Positions 13,070-26,100 of a stretch of DNA of 64,000 nt are shown here, in pieces. Source of the DNA: Euptelea pleiosperma (Eukaryota > Streptophyta > Magnoliopsida > Ranunculales > Eupteleaceae). A program made the position numbers and the translations under genes. Where the stretch lies: contig CM068541.1 in assembly GCA_035048495.1 (NCBI GenBank), positions 17,429,929 to 17,493,928 on the forward strand, given 5' to 3'. Numbering within the stretch: the first letter of the stretch is position 1; the number at the start of each line of letters is the position of its first letter. Below the pieces are notes generated by a model that was not told the origin of the DNA, searched no databases, and saw nothing but the letters and a program-made list of their open reading frames with translations.

Positions 13070-16000
13070 AGTTGTGACGTCGTCAAGTGCCATATGACTT
13101 TCTCTCTATCTCTCTCTATCTCTCTTTGAGTGAAATTAGGGTTTAAATGTGGTTCTTCACCAAGCTCCAATTTTAAACATTTCTTTTGATCTGCTGATCT
13201 AGGAAGGTGAAACTTTATGATGATTCAAAGACTAAATTTGTAGTAATTGAGATTCTGGATATAAATTTAAATTTTGTCGTGATTCTTTTCGCATTGTTTT
13301 GATATTCATTTATGAAAATTAGGGTTTTTGTTGGTCATATAGAATCATAGGTGTATTAGTTTACTTGAAGAAAATCTATTCTATATATCTATTTAGTTAA
13401 TCTGTATTCTGTTCTACTCTATTTCATGTCTTTTTCATTTTTTCGTATATTATAATTAAATGGTCAAAATTAATTTTTGTTTGTTGGCTAGAATTTTAGT
13501 ACTTGGATTTGATATTGACAACCAAACCCACCCTTGTACTAAGAATTGGTACTTATTGATTTGAATTTCTTAAGATTTGTATAGTATATATGAAATTGTA
13601 TTTCTTTTTACTGAGATACATGAAATTGTGGATCTGAGTTTCTTCTTTTCGAGTTTTAAGTTCTTATGGTGTTCTCTCTCATCAATGTCTAGATACATTG
13701 ACATTTTACCTCTTTGTAGTCATCAAATATAGGGTTTTTAGATGGATAAAATATAGAAATGTGAGAGAACTCACTGTTGTTATTTTTTCTAATATTAAAG
13801 TATTCAGTTAAGAATAAAAAAATAGTTGAAAAGGAGATGAGAAGTGTAAATTGATGTTTGATAGTTCTTCTAGCTGGAGAAAGGGAATTTGTTTAATTTA
13901 AGCAGTCACGTGTGAAATAACTTTGTTCAAGAAATGCTTTTGTTGGGGAAGAGAAATAAGATGTTTTTTTCTTTTTAGCATTGTTTTATCTTTCATTAGT
14001 CTAGAAGAAACTTGGTAACAATTGAAATGAACTTAGTTATGTTTTTGCTTAAAATGCAAGTTTCGTTTCAAGAATGTAGAAGTCATTGTGCCATGTTTTA
14101 GTTGAAATCCAGTGTAACGTGTCAACTGGATAACTGTTTGATGTTTCTGGTATACTAAAGATGTTTTGGCTGACATGGAACATTACATGAACATCTTGGC
14201 TACTTATAAACTAGAATTATTGAACGTTCGAAGTAATAAGTCAATAGAGATGAAGAGATGTTCCATACAACTTTACATGTGTGGACACTGATAGAGCTCA
14301 TAATTGATGCATCCAGAATTAATTGATGACAAGATTTTGTTTGGCTACCATGTTTTTTGGATAAAAGATGGGTTTGTAGAACTAAAACAAATCTCATAAG
14401 CATATCGATATTGATCCATATGTGACAATGCAAACTCCAAATTAGTTGGAGTTAAAAGAACTCTAAATTAGTTGGAGCTAAAACTTTTAATTACAAGTCT
14501 AAAATGGTTGTTATTGATTCTAGAAATACATTATATCTATTGATAATTATGAACTTAACATTTACGTTGAGAATATATTTTCTTACTTTGATTTGAAAAT
14601 TTTCTTTTGATAACCTTATTTTTGCTAGAAGGTTTATCATATTCTCACTTTTTTCCCAAGTGTTAAACTTTTCAATTTGTCTTACTTTATTTTCATATTT
14701 TGCCCCACTGAAAACAAACCTTCACATTTCATTTTGAAGCTACATCCATGCAATCCAAACATTAGATAATAACTTATGGTTTTATCTTCTTATTTTTACT
14801 TTTCTAAGCACACCACTTGGTTGTTGAGATTGTAGACAATTCTTTCAAAACCTTTATAATTAATGGAGGCTTCTCAACTTTATTTTATTTTTGTTGATAT
14901 GGTTTTTATTTATGTTTTTCACCAGTTAAAGTGATGAAATGTAGTGGATTGTTGATTAAGTTTTTTTCTTAATCGTATTAGATTAATTAGATTTTATTCT
15001 CAAACCCATAAATTTTTATGGAAATAATATATTTTTCTCTTTACAGATCATTAGTGTTGTGTCTTTTAATGTGGAGATCTTTGGTGACTTTGTAGAACAT
15101 AAATAGATGATATTGCAACCATTTATCAATTCTCTTATTCCCACAGTGTCTAGTTCTATTATTCTTTAAACTTTTTATTTTAATTTATTGTAATCATAGT
15201 TCAGTCTTTCATTATATATAATATATAAAATGGTGTTTATTTTATTTGTAAGTATTTTTTTAATCAACAATATATCTATTAAAAAATGTGAATCCAGAGT
15301 TCAAAAACTTCAAAAAAAAGAGAAAAAATGTCAAACTACTTTAATCTCAAAAATGAGCTCTTGATTAATTTGTTAGTAGCAATAAACAAAATATAACACG
15401 TAGTTTAAATGAATATTTAGTAAATGAACGACCAATTAATTCATTTAATAGAATTAAAATATAATAAAATAGTAATACAAGAAGATACGAATTAACAAAT
15501 TCATAATGATAGACAAACTTGTAATAAATTATTATTAATGAGAAATGTCAAAAACATGTAGAAGAAAAATAAAAAAAAAAGAAAATGAAGACCTTAAAGA
15601 AATATTTTATTTTATTTCTAGCATTATTTAAATTATAGGATAATGAAAAAATATTGATACAAAATTAAGAGATTTATTAATAAAAAAAAGTCTAATTAGA
15701 GATAGTGATAAAATTTGTTACAGAGAAATCTCTACTACACATTATATTCGAATATTATCAAATAGAGAAAAGGATGATATGAAATGACTAGTATATTCAA
15801 AATATATGAATATGGTATTTTGTTTTTTAAAATTTTTAAATTCAAAACCTTTAATACAAGTTCATTAGTTAATAAAGAAAATAATGATTAGAAATTCTTT
15901 TAGTTTTAAGCTTAAAAGTAACGAAATAACAAGTGAGCATATTATGAAAATAAAAATTTGGATTGATTTAGAATAAAAATTGTTAAAAAATAAGATCATT

Positions 16001-17825
16001 TACAAAAATATTCAAAAATAAATTAAAAAAGAGAAAGAATATTGAAAAAATGTACTATTGAGAATTATTGCCATTGAGAATATTCTTTTTAAAAATAATA
16101 TAGTATTTCATGGAAGTAATAAAAAGATCTATTAAAATAATTATAAAAAGAATTTAAGCTTAATTGAAATGATTGTAGAATTTGATCCAATAATGTAAAA
16201 ACATATTCGGCGTATTACATTATAGATGTAAGTCTTAAAAAAAAAATATTTTTTAATCATACTTCATTATACTCTAGATGTAAGTCTTAAAGAACAAATG
16301 CCTCTTTTATTATGATTTATAAATATTTCAACAAGTCCAATAAAAAGAAGAATATTTTTTAAAATTTTTAAAAGTTGATATATCTAGAAAAAAATATTTT
16401 TTAATGAACTTTTAAATGTAATGAAAATCTTAGACTTGATATTAATGATATAAAAGAAGAAGAATATGATAATGGATCAAATATGAAAAGGAAACAACAA
16501 GGTGTATAGAAATGACTTACATACAAATTCGATAACATTTTATGTACCATGTATTATCAAAATTGAAATCTAGTATTTTGTGATATGAAAACTATATCTC
16601 TTTTGGAGTGGTACAACATATATATTCATTATTTTCTTTCACAAATCTGTGAAAAATTTTAAAAAATCATGTTTCTATTTTATCTATTAAGTCATTATCA
16701 TAAACATGTTGATAAAGTCGTATTGAAAGTGTTAAAATAATAAAATATTAAGATCTAAAAATAACGATGATTTACTTCAATTAGCAAAAACTAATGAAGA
16801 TTCTAAAATAAAGAGCGAAGTAGAAAGTTTAGTTATATACGAGATTACATTATTTTTTTTGAGTTTTATTATACATGATTATTTGGTATGATATATTATT
16901 TGATGTTAACTTAGCTTGCAAAACCTTACAATATAAAGACATGTGTATTGATATTATAAATCAATTAAAAGGTTTTATTAGTTTTTAATAAATATAGAGA
17001 AAATGGATTTACTCCAATTATGACTACAACTAAAGAGATTATATTTAAAATGGAAATAGAATCTATATTTTGTGAAAGACGCATTCGTAGAAAGAAATAG
17101 TTTGATGATAATGTCGATGAGTCAATGCAATCAATGGAAAAATCTTTTAAAATTAATTACTTTTTATATATAGATCAAGCAATTTTTTCAATTTAGAGTA
17201 GGTTTGATCAATTTCAAAAATATGAAGACATTTTTTATTTTTTTTATTTGATTGTAAAGAATTAAAATCATTATATAATGATATTTAAAAAAATACTTAA
17301 TCTTGAATAGTTTATGCAACATAAAGTGTTTTTTTGATATTGATGGCTTAGATTTGTTTACATAATTAAAATTCTTAAGAAAAGCTTCACAAAAGATATA
17401 AAGATACTAATTGAAACTCTGAATTGTATTAAATGACAAGATTCTTTTTCAAATAGATACATTACTTACTAAATATTATTGCTAATATATACCTACAATA
17501 GTTGCTTTTGCAGAAAAAAAAACCTTTCAAAACTAAAATTGATAAAATCTTATCTACGTTCAACAGTGTCACTAAAAAGATTATATAAATTAATAGCCAT
17601 ATTATTTATTGAAAATGATATTTTAGCACAACTTAAATGTAAAATTTTAATTAATAATTTGCATCTCAAAAAGCAAGAAGAATAGATTTTAGATAAATGT
17701 TATCTAGTACATAAAATTAAATTTTTATTTAAATATTATTTATAATCATATATTAAATACAAAAAAGGCCCCATCAAGAGTTTTCGCCTTAGGCCGCAAC
17801 TTGTATTGAGATGGCGCTACCTTTA
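13070..17825 (+). mobile_element. Decayed hAT-type transposon (ZMYM1-like transposase)
   Basis: A block unlike the gypsy sequence on either side. The 5' part has a TCTCTCTATC leader and non-coding AT-rich DNA. From about 15290 a shattered frame on plus resembles TTF/ZMYM1-type hAT transposases. Near 17040-17240 it reads IFKMEIESIFCERRIRRKK and INYFLYIDQAI. Near 17530-17690 it reads LSKLKLIKSYLRSTVS (hAT C-terminal dimerisation region). The right end near 17790-17825 (CGCCTTAGGCCGC, GAGATGGCGC) resembles the termini of this group. Exact ends and target duplication were not found. Confidence 0.55.
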
Positions 17826-18099
17826 ACTTATTAGCAAAAACCATGCTACTTTCAAAGAAAGACTTCTCATTTTCATGGGACAAAGTTCTAGAGTATAGGT
17901 ATTAGAATGGAGAATTCCCAAAGATCCTCTTTCTTTTTCATCATCGGTCTTTCTTTCTCTATTTATCTCTTTAACAAAAAGGAAAATCACATCAGAAGGT
18001 CCAAGTGGTGGAAGACACCACTTGAACTAAGATAAACAAGCTCCCTCATTCCAAAGTTATCTTAGAATTATGTCCTATAAAAAATGAATTAATCCCACT

Positions 18100-18623
18100 A
18101 ATCCTTAACATTCCAAGAAGAACTTTAAATCAAGGCCGAATGGCCAAAATATTTCATTTAGGCCTGCTGGCATGGCCTTTTAAACAATGACATGTCAACT
18201 CAAACTTGTCCTTTTCTGGGCTTGCTAGCCCAACAAGCAGTCCAAAGGGACTTTAAAACTTGGCTATCAAGGCCAGAACCATATTCTCTGGCCCATTGGT
18301 CCACATTCGTCATGTGAACATCACTATCGTACATGATCGAATGATGATTGGTCGAGTCTACATGTGGTTAAGTGAAAGCTGAACCTCGGACTAATCCAAG
18401 TCCACGTGTGGTTACATGTGGTTAAGTAAAGGCAATTTGAACCTCGAAATAACTTAAGTAGGAATCAAATGGTGGTACTTCGTATAAACAAAAGATGTAA
18501 TTAAGAGTGTCCATCACCTTGAATAGGTCATCACTACATCAACTAAAAGCCCATGTAACCGATGGAAGAAACTTGTGGCGCACGGGATGACACAAACACA
18601 GACGCGACATTCCCACGCATACA
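18100..18623 (+). repeat. Probable 3' LTR copy of the gypsy element
   Basis: Pairs with 9390-10401 (same order of GATTGGTCGAGTCTA, GTGTCCATCACCTTGAAT, CGACATTCCC and ATACA end) but is shorter, as if internally deleted. Together the two bracket the gag remnant and the hAT block. The whole lies in intron 1 of the P450 pseudogene. Confidence 0.5.
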
Positions 18624-19008
18624 CTTACGTCAGATCACCATATTTAATGAATCATCTAACATTTGGCATGTCAACCAAGATTGAAACTAGTATGCAAAAG
18701 GTTGCATACTTTAGAGTATGGAAATAGGGCTAGCAATCGAAACGTAACAACCAAACCCCTGGTTAACCTTGGTTAAGGAGAGAGATTGCGGAAATATTGT
18801 TACCAGGGTTTGGTTGTTAGGTGTTGCGCGTCTTCTAGCAACCATTTGCATACTAATTTTAACCATATAAGCAATTGTCACATTTGAATTTGAAAAAAAC
18901 AGAAGAGATCGAAGAAGAAGAAAAGGGATTGAAACTCAAGCAAAATAAATAATAAGCACACAATAAATAAAAAGAATAAAATAAAATAAATATAGTAAAA
19001 AAGCAGAC

Positions 19009-19282
19009 CGTAGTTCTTGATGGTTTGATGAATGAACGGGACGACACGTTGCCCGATATCGTGAGATAGATTTATGGGCTTCGATCGTGCTTCCTTTATC
19101 AAGCTCATGTCGTCTTTGAGGTTCCCGTACAAAAATCTATAGGGAGGACCCCTGATGCCTTGCTCCCTTAGGTACCTCTCCAGCTTCATGGGTTTCCACC
19201 ATATCCAATACAACCCTCTCCAGGCCAATAAAATCACCAATAAAGTCGAGATTGCAAGGGAAACCAACAGAAACTCTCCCAT
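19009..19282 (-). pseudogene. P450 pseudogene exon 1 (membrane anchor)
   Basis: Starts at ATG 19282 and ends at a CTACG/GTCTGC donor in phase 1. It encodes 91 residues with a hydrophobic N-terminal helix (about residues 4-20), a WWKP stretch and the GIRGPPYRFLYGN hinge typical of CYP72A. The exon itself has no lesion. An upstream in-frame Met exists, but the family start is this one. The next exon lies 11.3 kb away. Confidence 0.85.
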
Positions 19283-19963
19283 ATTTTTCTTTTTCTCTTG
19301 GAGTGAAGGAGCTTCTTCACGTACCCAGACACAGAGAGAAACGATGATGGGCGATGCTCTTTTAAGCTTAATTCGTAATGAAAATAACTCTCTGTCTAAT
19401 AAATTACCAAAAATTGCTATTTTATTTGTACGCCAGTGGATATGGTCCCACCCATGACTCGATAGAGTTGTTGGGCAAAAAATGTTTGGATGATGCAGAT
19501 GTGCACAGTTCTCAGTCCAAATCATCCACCTAATAGAGGATCTCCACCTTTGATCATGAGCTAACACTCGAGATAACTAGGAAGATATCGATAACCAGAA
19601 AAGGGAGGCCCATCAGAGGCTAGGAATTGAGCATCATGGTCTTTTGACCACGCAGGTGACTACGTACAGCCAACGAATGGGCCTCGTTGATGAGTTGAGG
19701 ATGAACTCGTCATAAATTTATAATATGTCTCATGCTCCGTCAACTCGTCCTTTCGCTCGTGTCTTCGGCCTGGAGTTCACGAATCCAACGTTGGTTTTGC
19801 TTTGGTAAAAAGTGACAAAAGTGAATGCCAGCTCAGCGCTATCAATCACCGTTTATTCTCGCAATCCACGTCCGAGAACACGAGTGAAGAGACGAGTTCC
19901 CGAGTTCCCTGAGTCCGACCTTATATATTTTATCTTTTTATATGTTGAAAATGAAACCCAAAG

Positions 19964-20412
19964 CTCGTGAATGTCATGATCCTTTTTCTACTTGGAGTTG
20001 GAGCTGTCGAGCCATCTCAACTGGTACGAGTAAAACTTTGATGACAGCGCACAATATGAGACACATGGCACACTCTTAGAGGACTCTGGCCGTATGGATG
20101 TTTGGCCGTTCCCTAGTTGGACCTACAAACGAAAACTCATCCTAATTAGCGATTTCTAGGCGTTCGATTGGGGTTATTAATTTTTCATGGGTTGATTTTA
20201 ACCGATAATTTGAGGATTACTGACTATTATTTGAGGTAAAAAAATCAAAGGTTTCAAATCACTAATCAGGCTGATTTTTGGTCTGTAGGTCGACATAGGG
20301 ATTGGAAAAATATCAATACGATCAGAGTGTGTCATCCAAGTTTCACTCGTAGCAGTTGAGATGGCTCCACAGCTCCAACTCCAAATAGAAAAAGGAGCGC
20401 GAGATTCACGAG
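19964..20412. mobile_element. Palindromic MITE (MULE-like family A)
   Basis: The outer arms, CTCGTGAAT..CCTTTTTCTACTTGGAG and its inverted copy at 20340-20412, enclose the shared core of the A family: a CCGTATGGATGTTTGGCC-like box, CCTGATTAGTGATTTCTA-like box, central GGTTGATTTTAACC, then the same boxes inverted. No matching target duplication was found at these edges. Confidence 0.7.
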
Positions 20413-20451
20413 AAATTTGATAAGAGAATCCAATAATTGAGATGTCTTTTG

Positions 20452-20775
20452 TACGTCGACCACAGTATGAACTACGTGGCACACTCTTTGAGACCACTGA
20501 CCGTATGGATGGTTGGTTGGTTGGTCCATCCCTAGGTGGACTTACATACCGAAAGAAAGCCTGATTAAGTGATATCTAACCGTTTAATTAGTGTCTTTTT
20601 AACGGTTTATTTTAACCGTGGGATTTTGAGCATTATTTCGGATAATCAGATCCAAATGTTAGAAGTCATTAATCAGGCCGGTTTTTGGTATGTAAGTCCA
20701 CCAAGAGATGGGCCAAACATCGATACGGCCAGTGATCTCTAAGAGTGTGCCACGTGTCTCATACTGATCTACGTA
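20452..20775. mobile_element. Palindromic MITE (MULE-like family A)
   Basis: The arms TACGTCGACCACAGTATGA and (inverted) TACGTAGATCAGTATGAGA enclose GGCACACTCTTTGAGACC, GACCGTATGGATGGTTGG, AGCCTGATTAAGTGAT and their inverted partners. It lies 40 bp from the previous element. Confidence 0.7.
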
Positions 20776-20961
20776 AATGATGATATCTCACCGAACATAT
20801 CTGCAAGGAACACACAAGAAGCCAACCAACTGAATATTTAACTAACACAAATATAATTGATATTCTTTACGTGGCCTCAATGGCCCTCTACTTTAAATTC
20901 ATATATCTTATTATTTGTAATTCCTATCCCTAAAACCCTCCTTCATGAACGGGGTCACTTG

Positions 20962-21705
20962 GTATGCAGCTGTTTGAAACAGTGTCAGTACGGTTGGATG
21001 TCCCTTGGAAAATGTGTTATTTCAATGTTTTAAAAAAAATATATTTTATAAATTTAAAACACATTTTTCAAGGAGCATTCAATGGTTGATACACCGTTTG
21101 CATATTAGATGTGTCCTTCATGAAGTGACAAATGAGGACAAATCTAGTATGCAAGTGGGCTGTTCTTTGATACCGACTTCGGTATCAAAATTTTGATGCC
21201 GAAGTCCCTCAATTTGCCACGTAGTAGATTCTTTCGGGCCCACTGACTCCATGAATATTTGGCCGACATCTTGGTGGACCCACACACCAAAACTCAGTGT
21301 GATTGGTGATTTCTAGCCGTAGGGTTTGAGCACTTTTCATTATGGGCTTTATGAACATGCCTATGAAGTGGTTCCAAGCCCATTATGAAAAGTGCTCAAA
21401 TTCAATGACTAGAAATCACTAATCACGCTGATTTTTGGTATGTGGGTCCGCCAAGATGTGGGCCAAATAATCATGGAGTCAGTGGGCCGGAAAGAGTCTA
21501 CTAGTGGCAAATTGGGGGACTTTGGCATCAAAACTTTGATACCGAAATCAGTATCATAGATTTTTCCTATGCAAACATTGTATCCACCATTGAATTCTCC
21601 TTGAAAAGCGTGTTTTTAATTTATAAAACATTTTTTTTTGAAAACATTGAAATATCACATTTTTCAACCGACATCCAACAGTACTGACAATGTTTGCATT
21701 TGCAT
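20962..21705. mobile_element. Long foldback element, about 745 bp
   Basis: An almost complete palindrome. The left arm (from TGGTATGCAGCTG, through GTCAGTACGGTTGGATGTC, AACACATTTTTCAAGGAG and GATACCGACTTCGGTATC) is repeated inverted in the right arm, ending near 21705. The centre is GAGCACTTTTCATTATGGGC with its inverted match, separated by a short loop. The inner part resembles the family A core (CTGATTTTTGGTATGTGGGT). The outer arms are unrelated to family A, so it may be a nested or composite element. Confidence 0.7.
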
Positions 21706-22320
21706 ACTAGATTTGTCCGACAAATGAGAACATTTATTTGATTTAGTGGGTTGTAAGAATAAAAAAAAATTAGGTTGGTAGGTGTGTCAGGACTCCTATT
21801 TCCCAAGCTAATTATGAACCAGCATGACTTTCAGAATCTTTTTTGCTTGCTTGATCACATTATCTTATCTCCCTTTTAACATTTAGCATTGATATGGCTA
21901 GAGCATTTCTATGGAGCATCTTGTATTGGAAATTAAAGCTTTGGTATTTTTGTGGGTCAAATTATATGACGACGAGGAAGGTATATTTTTTGAGAAAGGT
22001 ATATTTTTTGAGGATGTAGTCTTAAAATGGACAGCTAGAGTTGGTTGGTACGGATCGAGATTAGGGGGGTGCGCTTTGTTGTTGGCTGTGCTTTGTGTTT
22101 CTTTACTTTGTTTTCTTTGTACTGTTTGATCGCTTGGTAGGTCGCTTGGTAAAGCAGTTTATTTATCAAAAAAAATATATATATATATTAATAGAACTTG
22201 GGATCCTCCGCTTAAGCAGACAGGAGTAGGGAATTACAAAGCTGTTTGATTTGAAATAATGCAGAGAGGAGTAAGTCAAGCCTCAAAATATGTAAGAGTG
22301 ACAGGAAACAAGTAAATAGT

Positions 22321-22581
22321 TTGTTAAAGGCGTTACGTCCCAAGGTTTACATCACAGATTCTTCAAGCTTTAAAAGGCTAGCTTGTTCAAGAGTTAACTG
22401 GCAATGGAAGCAAACCCATAATATGGCAAGAGTTCAGGAGCTTGATTCTTGGCCTCTAGAGATCGACCCGTTTACCTTCTATGACGATTACAGTTTTCAA
22501 AATGAGCAGGAGATATGCATTTATGACTACGATTTATCATCCAAACAAAGAAAACAAAAACCCATTGAGGATTATGCTTGA
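22321..22581 (+). pseudogene. VQ-motif protein gene fragment, frameshifted
   Basis: The frame at 22330 reads RPKVYITDSSSFKRL, the start of the VQ domain of plant WRKY/MAPK-partner proteins. The motif then continues in another frame: four extra bases (GCTT) after CTA put VQELTGNGSKP, the diagnostic FxxxVQxLTG core, out of frame near 22385-22420. The original frame resumes with an acidic, aromatic tail (FYDDYSFQNEQEI) and stops at 22581. No upstream ATG in frame was found, so it is truncated as well as shifted. The match is short; a relic is the best reading. Confidence 0.5.
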
Positions 22582-23186
22582 AACTAAAATTATTAACTTG
22601 ATTCATTTGTTCACAATTTTAAATATTGCCATATTATTTTGTAGAAAGGATATATAGAGTGCCCTTTCATTCACAATTGTGCTTAGTGCTTACATAACCT
22701 TTGAAGATGTGTAAAATTCAAATTATGATGGGGTAAGACATGAATTTTGCCTTGTTGGCTTTGATACAGCTAATATTTAAACCATGATTGCATAGTAAAG
22801 TACTAGTATATCGGGTATATCTTGAGGCCTCATTTACCAACATTACAAATTAAGTTGCAGCTCCTATCAATATTCATCGTCATCATACTACGACTTATCC
22901 CAACTATTTGGGGCTGGCGACATGAATCATAGCAAGAGTTAAAATCAACGAACTTGAATGCATGTGAAGAGATTCGACATAAATCTAAGCTGGGTGCCAA
23001 CCTGACGCAAACCTCCGTCTGGGCTTGGGATCGACAATATAAGCTTCTAAAGAGAAGTTTTTTTTCTTGGTTTTATTTTTATTTTACTTGTGAAATAAAA
23101 GTATGGAACTTTAGGTAAATGGCAATATTATTCCCCTTTACCTTCAATGAAAGATATTTCAAGTATTTACTTGAACCATAGTAATG

Positions 23187-26100
23187 CTACATTGACTCAA
23201 AAACTGCCGCTCCTCCCATTCCACTCCCTGTAAGTTCATTATGTTTGAACAAACAACATCAGTTAAGCAACAAACTGCAAGCACAAATTGATATGAGCTT
23301 CTACACTCACCCATACACATTGAAACAACTCCATATCTACAACTTTTACCACGTCGCTTCATTTCGTGCAATAGCGTTGCGACACAACGTGCTCCTGTTA
23401 TATATGGATACAGTTACAGAATGAAGGAGAAAAGAAGAATGACATAGCAATCTTGAAGTAATTTACTCATGATACTTGAAAATAAATGTATGTAATGGAC
23501 ATTATATGCAAGTAATTTACTCAATCTTGAAGTATGAAAACTTTTTGTTGATCACCATACAGAGCCTAAATGTCATAAAACTTTTTGACCTACAAATCTT
23601 TTTTTCTGTAAATTTTTTTGTAGGCTTTGTATGGTGATCAACAAAAAGTTATACAGAAGAAGGATTTGTATGTCAGAAAGTGCTGATACATGAAAGGTTT
23701 TATGACATTTATATGCAAAAATCATTTCTGGAAAACTTATTCATGCCAACCATACAGAGCACAAAATGCATAAATAAATCAAGATTAATCCAACCAAAAT
23801 ATGCGTCACTCTACACGGATCAGGATAAGGGAAAAGAAGTTCCGGATAGATGGCTCTGGGCCTCTGGCTACTTTTTTCTTGCAGTGATACACATGGTCAC
23901 AAATACAAACTGACCAAATGTTGGGCCAGCACTTGGATTGGCCTAAACCAAAATTCGCACTGTTCTGACCTTATTTAATTGACCAGTGCAATATTGACCA
24001 CTGAATTAGCAGTTAGGGTTTTTTTAAAATTAAGGAAATTTTTGGACAATTGGGATTTTCAAACAGTAAGAAATTTGGTTTGTGGCAAATACAATAAGAG
24101 GCCTAACAGTTGGATGGTCTAGATTAATGAAGTTGAATTCTATTTCTTGCAGCTCCATTGAAATTTCATCCCGAAATTTGGGGCGTTTCGACATAATTTA
24201 AAAGCTCGACAATAATTAACAAAAATCTACATCTTGCACCATGTTTGAGCTGGTAGGTTAACTGTTTATATAGACGACATGAGAACTTAAGTCCCTGCTG
24301 ATTTCCAATATTCATTACTTAAATTTGGGTTTTTCAATATATTTTACAAAGCCTGGTACTAAAAATTTCAGCATGCATTTCAAAGCAGCTTTTAATATAA
24401 TTAATTACGTCTTTTTGTAACTGATCAAGATAATCATACCTGTGGCTCCAACAGGGTGTCCAAGAGCAATTGCCCCACCATTAACATTGACCGTCTCCGC
24501 ATTCAGGCCAAGCTTATGAACACAGTGTACATATTGTGATGCAAATGCCTGCGCAAAATGCACAACTTTATACCTTAAGATGAATGAGACTTAAGCTCAG
24601 AAATCATACTTCATTTGCCATTTTAACATCATATCTAAACTGTAAATTAGTAAAGTTGAAGAACAAGAAGACATAAAGAGAAGATATGAAAACCTTCATG
24701 TGTCCCTTGACCATAATCACTATTATAAAAGTGATCCTACATAGCTGATTCCACAAAAAGACTCCATAAGGATGAAAATCAATGTGGCTAGGTATTAGGA
24801 TGTAGATAAGCTAAAGTTACTGACATTATACCATAAATGTATCAGGATGTATATTTGGTACTAAGGGCCAACTTTTGAACGTAACCAAGCCAGAGGGTTG
24901 ACATATAAGACTATAAGACAGATTCTAACATGACAATTCAGAATACACTAAAGCTGAAAAGCGAAAACCTAAATACCTAGGTCTAAATTTCACATATTTT
25001 TAACCCTTTTAATCCAATTAAGCTGAAGCATCTACCTATATCAAAGATCTTACATAGAAAAGGGGATTGTTTTAACTTTTACATTAAATTTTAAGTTAAA
25101 ATTAAGTGTTCCAACATATAATATCAAATGCTTCAAGTGCCTCAGAACCCTCCCTCCCCTGCACACAAGTGACCTAATCCAACTTTAGATCTCTTAGTTA
25201 TTAAAAGCTAAACAAAGATATTTCTATGGAATCTAACGCAGAAATACTCTTCTCTCAGTAGCCGCGTCATGGAACATCATGCTTATGGATTATATCAGCA
25301 GACTTTAGTGAGTATGTGATGTAATTTCAACAACTTGGGCATATCGACCTGTTATTGTTAGACTAAGAAAGAAGAAAAACTACATTATCCTAATAATGGA
25401 TGGACAAGCTAAGTGTTCTGCATGATATATTACCTCATTTATCTCAAAAAGATCAATATCATCAAGCTTTAGGTTTGCAGCATCAACGGCAGCAGGTATT
25501 GCAAATGCAGGACCAATGCCCATGACTGCTGGTTTAACTCCAACAACAGAAAAACTCCTGTACAGGGATAAAAATCACCATTGGAGACCAAAATAGATTA
25601 ATCATGATACAAATGTGTACCTGAAAATTCCTAGTATTGGCAGGCCTCTTTGCAGTGCGACTTCCTTTCTCATGAGCAGGACAGCTGCTGCTCCATCACT
25701 TATTTGACTTGAATTGCCTGAAAATAGTGGCAAAGGGAAATGGATAGTCAATACAGATGTAATACACTTATGCTACTATAAATAGTGGCTTCATAATAAT
25801 ACATCCCACATTTAGAATCACAATGCGAAAAAACCACGAGGATAGAGATTAATGAAATTTTACCTGCAGTAGTAGTTCCACCACTCTTAAATGAGGGTTT
25901 AAGCTTAGATAAGGCAGAAAGGGAGCTATCAGGCCGAATCCCTTCATCAACTGAAACAATGAGAGATTTTTCAGCTCCACTTTTGTTATTAATGACCTGC
26001 AGAAAGTCCCCAACATTTTCATTTAGTTCTGAAAGTATGATGTTTGTCAATCACAACATCCAATAAGAGAACCATATCATACAGACCTTTGTATGTACAG

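Larger units (their letters stand above)
4418..19282 (-). pseudogene. CYP72A-like cytochrome P450 pseudogene, giant intron 1
   Basis: Five exons join in phase to give a CYP72A-type P450, a family of ER-bound haem monooxygenases acting on terpenoids and related metabolites. Exons are 19282-19009 (N-terminal membrane anchor, then a Pro/Gly hinge), 7727-7507, 7282-7039, 5369-4982 and 4885-4418. Family landmarks are visible: an I-helix region [12 protein letters not shown] (ExxR), FKPERF, and the haem loop [10 protein letters not shown] with its Cys. Lesions: TAG in exon 3 (7211-7213), a one-base deletion late in exon 3, TAG in exon 4 (5063-5065), TAA and TGA in exon 5 (4796-4798, 4685-4687), Gly to Ala after the haem Cys, and an 89-bp tandem duplication over the original stop. 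Intron 1 (7728-19008, 11.3 kb) is filled with transposon remnants. Splice sites are still GT/AG, so decay after loss of function is the likely history. Confidence 0.88.

Noticed and set aside
18878..19567. 229-residue protein as an independent gene
   Set aside because: Only residues from 19282 onward match P450, and the frame reads into intron 1; it is exon 1 of the pseudogene plus flanking sequence.
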